From NCBI GenBank assembly GCA_030374735.1, contig JASCIV010000153.1:1-37107 (forward strand): a DNA stretch of 37,107 nucleotides, in the 5' to 3' direction. Positions 16,531 through 26,990 of the stretch are shown here, one piece after another (position 1 is the first letter of the stretch; each line of letters begins with the position of its first letter). This stretch comes from Gracilaria caudata (Eukaryota > Rhodophyta > Florideophyceae > Gracilariales > Gracilariaceae). The notes beneath the pieces are model-generated. The model saw only the letters and a program-made list of their open reading frames with translations. It had not been told where the DNA came from and ran no database searches. The position numbers and the translations under genes are program-made.

Positions 16531-18580
16531 AGTTGAGAGAAAATTATCTAGGGGTGCTTTTCCTTCCGCATTTCAAGACTTATGGAATCCTAATTACATT
16601 CAAGTAGCTACAGATACCTTCTCAAAAAAAAAGCCTAGTGACTGCGCGATTTTCGCAAAATGCATCTTCCACACAGAGTAATGCTTGACAGATCAGACCA
16701 TGCGCACGAAAGGAAACGTTCTCTGACACAATAAAGTCGTCCTCTTAAATCTCTCATTACAATACATTGCATATCTTGAGCTGGAGGGAGTTAGCGTTCT
16801 ACCGTGGCAATGTCATAGCTCCTCGTCACCATGAGATGATCCAAAATGGCGATGTCTGAGAGTGACAAACGTGTTAACGTTATGGATCGAAGCGAAGATC
16901 AAAGTTTCCTTGATGGGTGATGGAGGTAGCTGAATTTTGTTCTCGAACGCCGGAAAATTAACCCAAAAATCAGATCACGTCACGCCATATATGTGGTCTC
17001 ACCTTCTAATTTTCATGACAAACCGTGATAACATGAGATGACTAAAACAAATGGCGATTTAATTCGGCTTCGATAAGGACAGCAATGGACAAACGGAGAG
17101 AGCAGCCACTGGAACTGTTGCTGCCTTGCTTTCAAAGTATCATCAGAGGGGTTGATGAGTAGATGAAAGTATCATGAAGGCACGTAATCATGTCATGTGA
17201 GGAGGCTGCATGTGTGACGCTGCATAACTTCATTATCCATAAGTTTACTCTGGATCCAGAGCTGGATGCTAGTCGTTCGCTGTGTCTGTAAGGTTAAGTT
17301 AGTTTAGGCGAACCAACACACAATGTCGATAGTTTGCAAATGAAGTCCCTGGTTGTAGCAACAGTCTGTGTGTGGAGAGAGTTTGCGACAAAATAGTAAC
17401 CCTTGCAGACTATCTTTGTCGACCCATCGACTGTGCGGAGTAAAGTTGAACCAGTCTGATGCAGGCGGGGTGCCTGTCATTAGTCAACTATTCGAAGCCC
17501 TGCGCTTGTCGAGGGTAACCCCGGGATAACACATTAGCTGAAGCTGAGCCAGGAGCCCCACCGGTCTCACGAGGAGACCTAAACAAGCAGCATCAAAACA
17601 ACAGTAGGGGGATGATGATGTACAAAACGGGGCTGTGGAGGTTGGTGCAGGACATACCAAATCCTCAACAAGCTCGTTCCAAGAAGCCCTCATGCAATAT
17701 TTTCGTAAGTCATAAGCATGCTATAGAATGAACTTCATACTCTATTCTTCAAAAGTACGTCACAGAGCGCCGCCTATTGTACAAGTATGTACTTGCAAAA
17801 GCTGCGAAGCTGAAAGCAATTTACAAAGAAACAGACAGCCCTCCGAGAGCTAACCCATGCCATGAGGATAGAGCGCTACCCGTGTACGGTTTAAGAACAT
17901 TCTTCTCGCCAACTCTGTCACCAGTTCCACTGCGTTGTTTTGCGCAATGCTCTTTGAGCTAGCACTATTCTTGGCGTTCAGGATGCGTCAAGGGGAGGTG
18001 TCCTAGGGCATGTTGGAGGCTTTGTCCTACGACAAGACAGTAACTTAAGGGTAAGGCTCTTCTTTGAAAGAAAACTAACATCATGTTACCATCTACACTT
18101 CACTTGTTCTGATGAACAGCGAGCATTAAAATTTACAGCTTGATTTGCGATCAATACAATCAAGCAAACAAGGATTTAAGTTTCTTTACACACGTGCCAC
18201 GCATGGGAAGCAAGTGTATTTTAGGATACTCTACCGGTTGCCAACTAATGTTAGTATCTAGTGTCAAGGAAGGATGCTATGGAGTCTATGGTATAGACTG
18301 TATCACGAAGGCTTCGCCTTCTCTCAGTGTAGCTTTGTCCCAGCCATCACTTCCCCAGTGCGTTACCGGAGTGAAGCAAGTGCTTGTAAATAAATATGTA
18401 TGGTCGTTCTTCTTTAGTGTGGCCCACTACTCCTTTTTGCGAAGTATGAACATGGTTATGAACCATTGGTTAAATAAGGCTTAGGTGTTCCTTCTTCGAG
18501 TGGAACGGACTGCGGGTATCTGTGATGTTTGAGCCAGCTGGGTTTTTACGTCCACCGTGCACGTTGCACGTTGCAATCGC

Positions 18581-18658
18581 GTTGGCAATTCAAGTGGCGG
18601 ACTTGGTTAATACTGTAAATCAAAGGCGTGGGAGTTTGATCCAAACGCAAGCCAACTC
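18581..18658 (+). other. tRNA-like relic (weak)
   Basis: GTTGGC at 18581 is matched by GCCAAC about 65 nt later. Between them lie a box-A-like TGGCGGACTTGGTTAA, a tRNA-Tyr-like ACTGTAAATC and a box-B-like GTTTGATCC. The arms do not fold into a proper cloverleaf and the acceptor spacing is wrong, so this is at best a decayed tRNA or tRNA-derived element. Confidence 0.15.
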
Positions 18659-19629
18659 TTGGGAGATTTTTTTGCTAGGAATTACTTTTTAAGTAAAGCA
18701 TGTGTAGCGTATGCGTTGTGGCTTTCCAGGAAAGTGCGGATGAAGATAGGGGCTGGAATGAAAAGATATTGAATGGTGAGGAGCCCTTGCTGCCATTAAC
18801 TTCAGTACATGAGGATGCGGTAGTGCGGTAGTGTGAGGTGAAGTTATGCGTCGATGGTGAGACAACATCGGGCAGTATCAGGGACAGCGAGGAATTGCCG
18901 TAAAGGATCGGTTCCCCGTGATGCGACGTAGAGGATGAAGACACTCGAGAGCGCTCGGTGTCGGTCAAGACTCGCTGTGGAAGGTCTGCCACGTAAAATT
19001 GAAAGTCCTAACATTATGATGAGGCCGCAGGCGTGTGGCGCAACAACCCTGTGCATACTTACACGTACTCTATCACTGCGCAGCGAGCGCAGCCACCACA
19101 CGTGTGTATGACGATCACGGCAAGTATTACAGCACAGCGATATTTGTACGCGCCGTGTCACGCGAGCTGTCAGGCGTGATATGGCAACGATACCGGGAAA
19201 TTGAGGTGGACAACGTGATGGGGAGCCCCATCACGTGCTACTTCCCATACGACGGTAGAACGCTACCACGCGGCAGGATGGGCGCGATCGCACAATTCAA
19301 CAACCGTCGATTGAACATCACCGTGGCAGCCATAATGCGTTCACCATCCCCTCATATTACAAACGTTCCCAGCGCCAGCAGCGCATCCTCGATGAGACAG
19401 ACAGCCTGACAGTTGATCTACGCCGCGCGTCTTCGGAAAATCCCTCCCCCGCCTTGCGGTAGGTAGATAACGACCCCTTCGATGCCCCGCCACGCACACT
19501 TGCAATAAGCTTTCAATCTCGTTCTTGCCTCTAAGCAATCCCCTCTCCTTCCCCTCCTTCCTCTCCTTCCTGTCTGCCATCCGTCTGCACCATCTTACAA
19601 CCTCTCATTTCTTCCGTCAGGTGCCCATC
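18659..19629. other. Upstream region of the carrier-pyruvyl transferase gene
   Basis: No gene is supported; the small frames on both strands are unconvincing. The last 130 bp are pyrimidine-rich (CTCCTTCC repeats), as expected for a 5' leader. A 24-bp palindrome with a CACGTG-like edge lies at 19213. Confidence 0.5.
19213..19236. repeat. 24-bp inverted repeat with CACGTG-like half-sites
   Basis: ACGTGATGGGG and CCCCATCACGT separated by 2 nt, about 400 bp before the fusion gene. It could be a dimeric transcription-factor site. Confidence 0.7.
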
Positions 19630-22056
19630 ATGACTGGCCTTCCTACATCCTCCGCGCAAAATGCCGCCAACATTCTATCCAATTTTTCCACGATTGGCTT
19701 CTTATTTCTCATCTGGTGGGCTTGTAACAATATCTACGCCATCGATGCCCAGATTCTGCTCACCAAGTTCTCGTCCGAGTTGCTTTACATCGACTTGTCC
19801 TTCGCCCAAATCCTCGTCGGCATGGCCATGGCCAGCATGTTATCTATGTCGAAGCCTGCCTTTCAGACTTCCACCAAAGAGCCTGCAAATCCCAATATTT
19901 TCTCAATTCGCGCTCTGCAATTCTCTTCTTTTGCAATTGGCTTCTTTCATCTCATTGGCACCATTATGACAAATTCCTCCTACAGGCTTCTCGGATCAAC
20001 TTCAACGCTCATGTGGAAGCTTACTGAACCGCTAGCAGCCTTGTTGTTGAAGCGAATAGTGCTGCACGAATCCACGTCGACGGTCTCCGTATTTGGTATG
20101 ATCATGGTGCTCACGGGTGTTCTCATATTCTCTGGAAACTCCTTCACTGTTCTCACCGTATCCCCAATTGTTCTCGCAAATATTTGCTTTCCCATGCGTA
20201 ATATCCTCGTCAAAAAGGATCAGCGAGACAACCTCAAGTGCCAATCAACTGAACAGCGTTATTTTGTCTTACAGGCCTCATGTCTTCCCTTCGCGCTCAT
20301 TCTTCTCTGCTGTAAGTTTGTTTTCTATGGCCTACAACTGCCATCCTTTCCTTATCTTATTCGAAATGCTGTTCTATTCAACTCATATCAATTTGCAAGC
20401 ATTGCTCTACTTGAACGAATGGATGCGCTTACTCATTCGCTCCTTAACACCCTGAAGCGCTTCACTGGCATCCTAGTGAGTGCTGTAGTCCTCGGCGACC
20501 CGTTCGGTTTCACTCATTTCATCGGGTTAACAATGGCTGCATTCGGCTTCCCGTTGTACTTGCTCGGAAAAGAGACAGATACCGAGAAGAATAAGAGAAG
20601 ACGCAAGAAAGCTCTGGTGGTCATTCAGTTTTCGATGCTTGCTGCCGTCATTATTTCTTCATGTTTGGACGTCGCTCGGAAGCCAGCTACGGGTAATGGC
20701 ACCGCTTCCAGTATATCTTTGTTCAACGCCTCCGAAAAAATTTCCACACTACCCGTTTCTATCCCGTCGTTATCTATGCCGTCTTCTGTGTTACCCTGGT
20801 CGAGGCATGATTCTGCTGATGTCCAGACTGCAAGTGGTACTTCAGGTAATCCATCAGGCTCGAAGAAATCTGCATCTCCAGTTGAAGTGCCCGTATCAAA
20901 AGAGAGTACAGGCAAGGAATACATCATTGCAAATCTTGTTTCCTATCCGAACGCTCACATTGAGTACGAAAACTACGAAGACGCCCTGAAGGATACCGGC
21001 AAGAACCATGGAAACCTTGTGTGGCAATTTGCAACGATGAAGAGATTGGTTGATTTCACATCTGTTACCACCTGCAATGGTACACGAGTTATATGTCAGG
21101 CTGAAAGATCTGATTTAGACAAGAAGCAGATGATGTTCTACAGGCCCATTGCGAACATCTTTGACATCACAAGTACAATGAAGTTTGCTTATGAACGACT
21201 CATCGTGGAAAGAGACGGAGACGCGTTGCTGTTTGTTGGGATTGGTATTCAAAGTTTTTTCCAGCCTGATATCACGATCGATGACTTGAATCCAGGAGAA
21301 AAGATTCGAACGAAAGCCAAAGATTTCAAGTTCACCGAACATGCACTGAAGATGCTTCGCACTTTGCAAGAACACAAATTGCCAATGTTCGTCCGTGGTC
21401 AGTTCACACTTGAAGCCACACAACGCGCTGGATATGAGTATGGTCTCTCCGCTGGGTGCCCAAGTCTGTTCATTAATCAAGATGTTCATCTTGGTCGTTC
21501 TTTGGAGGCAAAATACAACGCTCTGAAGGAAAGAATTGGAGATCGTACTCTTAAGATCGCCATTAACATGAAGCCACAGAGGAAGCTTACCAAGTTTTTA
21601 GTCAGTGTGCTCAACACCTATCCAAACAGCCTCATGTATGCACAGACACTTGATGATCTGAATCAGATGCAAAAGGCTGGAATTCCGTTTAACCGCATCA
21701 AGTTCATCAGTGATGCCGAGGAATGGATGGATAGTTTGCGGGAAATGGACGTTGCCTTCGGAGCTAGGATTCATGGCAATATGATTTCGTTGGGTGCCGG
21801 AACTCCTGGGTTTGTCATTGCACCGGATCATCGAGTGTTGGAACTGGTAGAACGCATGAAGGTGCCCCATACAACTATATACGACAAGAGATTAGAAAAA
21901 GGTCTGGATGTGGCCAAGCTCGTCACCGACGTCGGCTTCTCTGGAGAGGAGTTTGACACCAATCGCTGTGGTATAGCCAAGATGTACAAGGAAGTTTTTG
22001 GACGTTATGGACTTCCCCTTTCAGGACATGCGCAGGCGATAAGCATGATTTGCTAG
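19630..22056 (+). CDS. Fusion: TPT-family Golgi carrier + polysaccharide pyruvyl transferase
   Basis: 808 aa from the ATG at 19630 (earlier frame has no ATG). Residues about 15-320 are a ten-helix carrier of the triose-phosphate/nucleotide-sugar transporter superfamily: STLMWKLTEPL with K130 in the first repeat half, LTHSLLNTLKRFTGILVS with K276-R277 in the second. Lysines and Lys-Arg at these places bind the phosphate group in triose-phosphate and phosphoenolpyruvate translocators. A further membrane segment (about 328-349) would place the rest in the Golgi lumen, after a Ser/Pro linker (350-428). Residues about 430-790 are a polysaccharide pyruvyl transferase domain (PF04230 type) with the signature GARIHGNMISLGAGTPGF (R713, H715). 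It would add ketal-linked pyruvate from phosphoenolpyruvate to galactose-containing glycans. The inference is that the carrier imports phosphoenolpyruvate; a nucleotide sugar is the alternative. Confidence 0.85.
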   Translation: MTGLPTSSAQNAANILSNFSTIGFLFLIWWACNNIYAIDAQILLTKFSSELLYIDLSFAQILVGMAMASMLSMSKPAFQTSTKEPANPNIFSIRALQFSSFAIGFFHLIGTIMTNSSYRLLGSTSTLMWKLTEPLAALLLKRIVLHESTSTVSVFGMIMVLTGVLIFSGNSFTVLTVSPIVLANICFPMRNILVKKDQRDNLKCQSTEQRYFVLQASCLPFALILLCCKFVFYGLQLPSFPYLIRNAVLFNSYQFASIALLERMDALTHSLLNTLKRFTGILVSAVVLGDPFGFTHFIGLTMAAFGFPLYLLGKETDTEKNKRRRKKALVVIQFSMLAAVIISSCLDVARKPATGNGTASSISLFNASEKISTLPVSIPSLSMPSSVLPWSRHDSADVQTASGTSGNPSGSKKSASPVEVPVSKESTGKEYIIANLVSYPNAHIEYENYEDALKDTGKNHGNLVWQFATMKRLVDFTSVTTCNGTRVICQAERSDLDKKQMMFYRPIANIFDITSTMKFAYERLIVERDGDALLFVGIGIQSFFQPDITIDDLNPGEKIRTKAKDFKFTEHALKMLRTLQEHKLPMFVRGQFTLEATQRAGYEYGLSAGCPSLFINQDVHLGRSLEAKYNALKERIGDRTLKIAINMKPQRKLTKFLVSVLNTYPNSLMYAQTLDDLNQMQKAGIPFNRIKFISDAEEWMDSLREMDVAFGARIHGNMISLGAGTPGFVIAPDHRVLELVERMKVPHTTIYDKRLEKGLDVAKLVTDVGFSGEEFDTNRCGIAKMYKEVFGRYGLPLSGHAQAISMIC

Positions 22057-22937
22057 TTGTTAGACAGTTTATGCCTTCGGAAGACCCAGGACGAGGGCAA
22101 ATGCTCCTCCTGCTGCCTGCACTCTTATTGTTAATATTCATGTATAGAGATAGTTTGTAAAGATAGCGGCTGAGCCAGAGTTGTCGGATGCTGTTATCGC
22201 GGAATATCTCCCGAGCCCCTCCCGCTCCTTCACGGTGCGTGTCAAGGAGTAGGAATAAAGATTCTGAGTTCGAAGCCTAAATTCGAAGGGTAACCTGAGG
22301 GATAACCCTTTGTTGGCAGTCGGCTTTCACATCTCCACCTGTTCAGCTTGTGGGCTAATCAACAGCCAGAGCCCCATCGCGTGACCATTCGAATTGCTGC
22401 GTCATCCAGTATACGTCAAACGCACTATCGTTTCCCCCCTAGGCCTAACATCGTCATGTTAAAAGTTAAGATTGACGTTCATTGCCAGCGACCTACCCTA
22501 CGCCTCACGTCTTCCACGACGGACGTTCTTGCAAAACGCCAATTGAACGCAGCAGCCAATTAAAGACTCTAGTAGTTAAAAAATGTCAACAGAATCGAGC
22601 TCGAGCAGGTAAACTGCTTATGATTCACTCTTGCAAAGAAGCCGATTATGGTTCACTGGAGGTTCACTGGAATCTTTGTAACGTCCACATTGCAACCCTC
22701 AATCGTATTAAAGCGCGAACGTCCACATGGCGAGATACACTTTTCCATGTCACCATCTCTTTAGACTACGCACTACACAGGATATACTCTTAGTCCATCC
22801 CTAGGCGGTTATGAAACACTCGACAATCCTTGTTTTGCTGGCATTTGTTTCATGTGGGAAGCAAATGCGACAAGTTCTATATGCGCGCTTACCCCTACAG
22901 TCAACATTTTCACATTTGAAGCTCTGTGAATTGTACA
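22057..22937. other. 3' flank and intergenic region
   Basis: No gene seen. An AATAAA lies at 22254-22259, about 200 bp after the fusion-gene stop. Two TTCGAA sites and an imperfect AAGGGTAACC/GGATAACCCT inverted repeat follow. Confidence 0.5.
22254..22259 (+). terminator. Candidate polyadenylation signal
   Basis: AATAAA about 200 bp downstream of the carrier-pyruvyl transferase stop codon. Confidence 0.4.
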
Positions 22938-24078
22938 ATGGTTCTAGATGGACGAGTTGAATTTCAGAATCCCACGATCGTGTTTTCGGTTCCCGACGCC
23001 GTCATAGCTCGTTCTTACAAGAAGAATTTCCTCGATACCAATCCAATACTTCTTTCACTAAATGTGCTCCTTGTAGATCTGCGTGACCAAAGAGCATTGT
23101 TCGACATGGGTTCCTTTTTGATTCCACAGAAGCTCCACGCTTTTTGAGAACGCAGGTAGGCTGATGCACAATCTTCGTGCGGCTCGGATTTGGCCGTCGA
23201 CAATTGACTTTGTATTCCTAACACATGGTCACGTTGACCATGCGGCTGGCATAGTGACCGGGGATGACGGGCGTATTCGAATGTGTTTGCGAAAGTGTTT
23301 GTTGGGCTTGCACAGCATATGTCTAGTCACATCCATTTCTGACTGCACCTGGGTGTTTGGTCGATGCAGATGTTCTCGGTAAGTTGAATCATACAATGTG
23401 GAGCGTTTGGGTCGTCTTGGAGTGCTTTTCGTGTGGAAGCTCACTACGAAAATCGCTGTCCACGTCTCCATGGCTGTCTGGCCGGACATCCATTATAGCC
23501 CAGTTTTCACATTCCGTTTACTATTGTTCATCTGTTCGGTGTGAGTTAGCTGAGTCTGCCAGAATTTACCAAGATGCGGCTGCGCCATACGAGCGAGTTG
23601 GAAGGTTGCACCTGGTAGATTCTGGGAACGAAGACGAAGCATCACCTGTTGAGGGAGTCACGTTCATATCAACTTTGGGACACGCACCATTCCGCAGTGG
23701 GAATGAAGTCAAGCTGGGCGACGAAAGAATTGTTTCCATCGAGTATCAGCGATAAATTAGAAGTGCCCTTTAACTGTTGATGATGCTGATTACAAGTGGG
23801 CATGACTAACTTTAGTCGTTCATGATTCCGGGGCAATGTTTCCTTGGTCGAGCTTGGATCAAGTCGCCCAGAGTGGGGTTGCTCATCTGAAAGCAATCGC
23901 TAGAGGCCTCCGTGTACCTGTCAGATCTGCCCAGGACGGAAGCCTTAGTATCGATCGTATCACGAGTCTTTCAAGTGGCTGCGATTTGTTCAGGAGCGCG
24001 GACCTTTCTTTTCATTTGGTGCCACACGCGCCTCAGCAGGTTGGATTCGGCATTGATGAGCACTTGTTGCGCGAGTAG
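22938..24078 (+). pseudogene. Decayed metallo-beta-lactamase-fold hydrolase
   Basis: Pieces of one MBL-fold protein follow each other in the right order but in changing frames. Piece 1 (22938-23145) has NPILLSLNVLLVDLRDQRAL then FDMGS. Piece 2 (about 23128-23280) has the metal motif LTHGHVDHAAGIV. A third short piece lies near 23270-23340. Piece 4 (about 23555-23755) has VEGVTFISTLGHAPF, the second metal histidine region. Piece 5 (about 23815-24078) has MFPWSSLDQVAQSGVAHLKA and ends at a stop. Between pieces 1 and 2 the change is a one-base frame shift, not an intron. GTAAGT near 23391 and CTAAC...TTTAG near 23805 could be real splice sites, so some breaks may be introns. On balance it is a pseudogene. 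Confidence 0.55.
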
Positions 24079-24689
24079 TAAGCGAACCCTCTCATACCTT
24101 ACCTTGGGAATACGAAAGCCGATTTGTCGGATAGTTACACGTAGAACTGGGGTATGCTTGCAGCATAAACATACAGCCAATGGACTGATGGTGAACACAC
24201 AGATCAACAGAGCTGGCGGCGTGACTTTCTTGTTCATTTGTAAGGTTAGGCAGATGAGCGTAAGTAGGGCTTTGATTCAGAGAGACCAGCTTTCAAACGG
24301 CGCCTGTGTGGCGTGGTAAACGCTAGCGCTCTACCTTCGTAGCCAGACGCGCACCACTGGTTCGCAAGAATCTCATCATTGATATGGCAACCGCAAAAAA
24401 AACGGACGAGATCGGGTGTCTCATCAGTGCGCATTCATGGCCGCAAATGTGAGTGTCAGCGCGCAACGGAATATCCGCCGTCCAATGGCTTCGCTTCGTA
24501 GCCACACACGCGCGTGTTGCAATGGCGCGTGCGACGCACTCTGCAAATTGTTTGACCCGTCTGTGCACAGCCGCTCGTTGTGCCTCCGATTGCCACGCTG
24601 CGCTTTCGCCTTGCTTTTAAGCGCTCCAAACCTCGCTCGGTTGTTCACCACTATCGCACACTTCCACCCCCTCTCCCCGCCCCTACACC
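24079..24689. other. Upstream region of the branching-enzyme gene
   Basis: No gene supported. A motif resembling a tRNA D-arm on the minus strand near 24326 does not fold. The last 40 bp are C-rich, as in other leaders here. Confidence 0.5.
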
Positions 24690-26990
24690 ATGGGATCAGA
24701 GGACCCCCATTACGCGGCCTGGAAGGACAACAAAGACGGCACAGCGTGCATTCGCGACGACCGCTATCTAGAGCCCTTTGCAGACGCCCTGCGATACCGC
24801 TATGCAAAGTACTCCGAAATACTTTCCGCCATCCGGGCCAGCGAGAAGTCGCTCGAGCACTTTTCCAGGGGATATGAGACCATGGGTATCCACCGTGTTG
24901 AAGGCGGCGTCCGCTACCGAGAATGGGCGCCCAGCGCACGCGAGATGTACTTCTTCGGAGAGTTCAACAACTGGGATCGTAATGCCATTCCCATGCAGCG
25001 TGACGAATTCGGAATCTGGTCCTGTTTTATCCCGGACACCGAGCCAGGCGTTTCTCCCATCAAGCACGGCTCAAAGGTGAAAGCTGCCGTTGTGCCGCAT
25101 CACGGGCCCTGGCTCGATCGCAACCCGGCCTGGGCCACTTACTGCGTGCAAGATCCCAACACCTTTCTGTACGATACCGTGTTTTGGGATCCACCGCAAA
25201 AGTTCAAGTGGAGCGGGCCGGATCATGTGAAGCGCCCAGAGTCGCTTCGCATCTATGAGTGCCACGTTGGGATGGGTTCCAATGATCTCAAGGTTGGTTC
25301 GTATCGAGAGTTTGCTGATAACGTGTTACCACGTATTAAGGAAACAGGGTATACTGCCTTACAGATTATGGCCATTATGGAGCATGCCTACTATGCCAGC
25401 TTTGGCTATCATGTCACCAATTTCTTTGCCATTAGTTCTAGATGTGGCCAACCGGAGGATCTCAAGTATCTCATCGACAAGGCCCATCAGCTTGGGCTCT
25501 ATGTGCTTATGGATATAGTTCACTCTCATGCGTCTAGCAATTCTATGGATGGTATTAATAACTTTGACGGTACTGACCATCAATACTTCCACGAGGGTGA
25601 GCGAGGGCGACATTCTTTATGGGATTCAAGACTTTTCAACTACGGTCACTGGGAAGTGCTCCGTTTCCTTTTATCCAATCTTAGGTGGTATATGGATGAG
25701 TATCATTTTGATGGATTTCGTTTTGATGGGGTGACTTCGATGTTATATTTGCACTCTGGAATTGGAGTGCAATTTACTGGTAACTATAACGAGTATTTTG
25801 GTTTTCAAGTTGATGTTGATGCTTGCGTGTACATGATGCTTGCTAACAAGCTTTTGCATGACCTTTACCCCGATGTGGCAATTACCATTGCAGAAGATGT
25901 GAGCGGTATGCCAACCCTATGTGTCCCTGTAGAACGGGGAGGGCTTGGGTTTGACTACCGCCTTGCTATGGCAATTCCTGACATGTGGATCGAGGTCTTG
26001 GAAAAAGAGAAAGATGAGAACTGGAATATGGGCACCATTGTCTTCACTCTCACAAATCGAAGGTGGAACGAGAAATCAATTGGCTACTGTGAGAGTCATG
26101 ACCAAGCACTAGTCGGAGACAAAACGATTGCATTTTGGTTGATGGATGCTGCGATGTACACTGACATGAGTTGTAATGGTTATCCTACTCCAGTGATCGA
26201 GCGAGGTATCGCTCTGCACAAAATGATTCGATTGCTTACTATGTGCTTGTCCGGTGAGGGATATCTTACATTCATGGGAAATGAGTTTGGGCATCCAGAA
26301 TGGATTGATTTTCCACGTGAAGGAAACGGCAATTCTTACCAACATGCACGTCGCCGATGGGATCTCTGTGACAATACGGATCTTCGCTACAGGCATTTGT
26401 ACGAGTTCGAGAAAATAATGCATGCGTTGGATAACGAACATCCCTTCTGTCGATTCCAAGCGCACCAGTATGTGGTGCTGCAACACGAAGGTGACAAGTT
26501 GATCGCAATCGAGAAAGGCGATCGGTTGTTGTTTGTTTTTAACTTCCACCATTCTCAATCGTACAGTGATTATCGCATTGGGACCTACTGGGGAGGTCGG
26601 TACAAGTTGGTCCTTGATTCGGACGGAATGAACACCGGCGGACATGGACGGGTGCACTGGGACGTGGAGCATACTACTAGGACGGAACCGTGGCACAATC
26701 GGCCGTATTACTTGCAGGTGTACGTCCCGGCAAGGACATGTCAAGTATATTACTGCTATGAAACTTGGGAAGAGGAGAGGGAAAAGGGAGAGAAGGAATC
26801 ACAGCCTTCCAAAGCTGGAGAGAGCGTGGTTGGAGATACGAAAGAGCACAAGGAAGGCAAAGAAACAGCTAGCACGAAGGTTGAGGAAGTCTCAGGGGTT
26901 GCAGCCAAAATTGACGAGACATTGCACTTAAACGGCTCGCAAAAAGTCCCAGGGAAGCGACAAGAAAAGGTTGTAGTTGGCAAATCGTAG
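24690..26990 (+). CDS. GBE1: 1,4-alpha-glucan branching enzyme (GH13)
   Basis: 766 aa from ATGGGATCAG at 24690. It cuts alpha-1,4 glucan and rejoins it by alpha-1,6 links, making branched floridean starch or glycogen. An N-terminal CBM48-like module (about 70-130, with REWAPSAREMYFFGEFNNW) precedes the GH13 barrel. Catalytic residues are visible: nucleophile D346 in GFRFDGV, acid/base E402 in IAEDVSGMP, and the transition-state pair H470-D471 in YCESHDQALVGDKT. FMGNEFGHPEW and the C-terminal beta domain (LLFVFNFH) follow. No plastid transit peptide is evident, which fits the cytosolic starch of red algae. The last 75 residues are a Glu/Lys-rich tail not usual for the family. It matches eukaryotic GBE1/plant BEII rather than the bacterial GlgB form. 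Confidence 0.97.
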   Translation: MGSEDPHYAAWKDNKDGTACIRDDRYLEPFADALRYRYAKYSEILSAIRASEKSLEHFSRGYETMGIHRVEGGVRYREWAPSAREMYFFGEFNNWDRNAIPMQRDEFGIWSCFIPDTEPGVSPIKHGSKVKAAVVPHHGPWLDRNPAWATYCVQDPNTFLYDTVFWDPPQKFKWSGPDHVKRPESLRIYECHVGMGSNDLKVGSYREFADNVLPRIKETGYTALQIMAIMEHAYYASFGYHVTNFFAISSRCGQPEDLKYLIDKAHQLGLYVLMDIVHSHASSNSMDGINNFDGTDHQYFHEGERGRHSLWDSRLFNYGHWEVLRFLLSNLRWYMDEYHFDGFRFDGVTSMLYLHSGIGVQFTGNYNEYFGFQVDVDACVYMMLANKLLHDLYPDVAITIAEDVSGMPTLCVPVERGGLGFDYRLAMAIPDMWIEVLEKEKDENWNMGTIVFTLTNRRWNEKSIGYCESHDQALVGDKTIAFWLMDAAMYTDMSCNGYPTPVIERGIALHKMIRLLTMCLSGEGYLTFMGNEFGHPEWIDFPREGNGNSYQHARRRWDLCDNTDLRYRHLYEFEKIMHALDNEHPFCRFQAHQYVVLQHEGDKLIAIEKGDRLLFVFNFHHSQSYSDYRIGTYWGGRYKLVLDSDGMNTGGHGRVHWDVEHTTRTEPWHNRPYYLQVYVPARTCQVYYCYETWEEEREKGEKESQPSKAGESVVGDTKEHKEGKETASTKVEEVSGVAAKIDETLHLNGSQKVPGKRQEKVVVGKS

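Larger units (their letters stand above)
15978..18580. other. Long non-coding stretch
   Basis: About 2.6 kb with no credible gene; 16140-17480 has almost no open frame on either strand. It holds the hairpin at 16408-16470 and a TACCCTTGTA copy at 16521. A weak direct repeat (CATGAGATGA ... ATGGCGAT) occurs near 16829 and 17031. A partial inverted repeat around TTGTACAAGTA lies near 17778. The small frames at 17484-17693 and 18140-18484 show no domain. Confidence 0.55.

Noticed and set aside
16829..17075. Pair of C/D-box-like snoRNA candidates (CATGAGATGA ... ATGGCGAT)
   Set aside because: There is no convincing D box or terminal stem; only a short direct repeat is shared.
24270..24350. Possible minus-strand tRNA (box-A-like TGGCTACGAAGGTAGAGCG)
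   Set aside because: Only the D-arm resembles a tRNA. The acceptor, anticodon and T stems do not pair.
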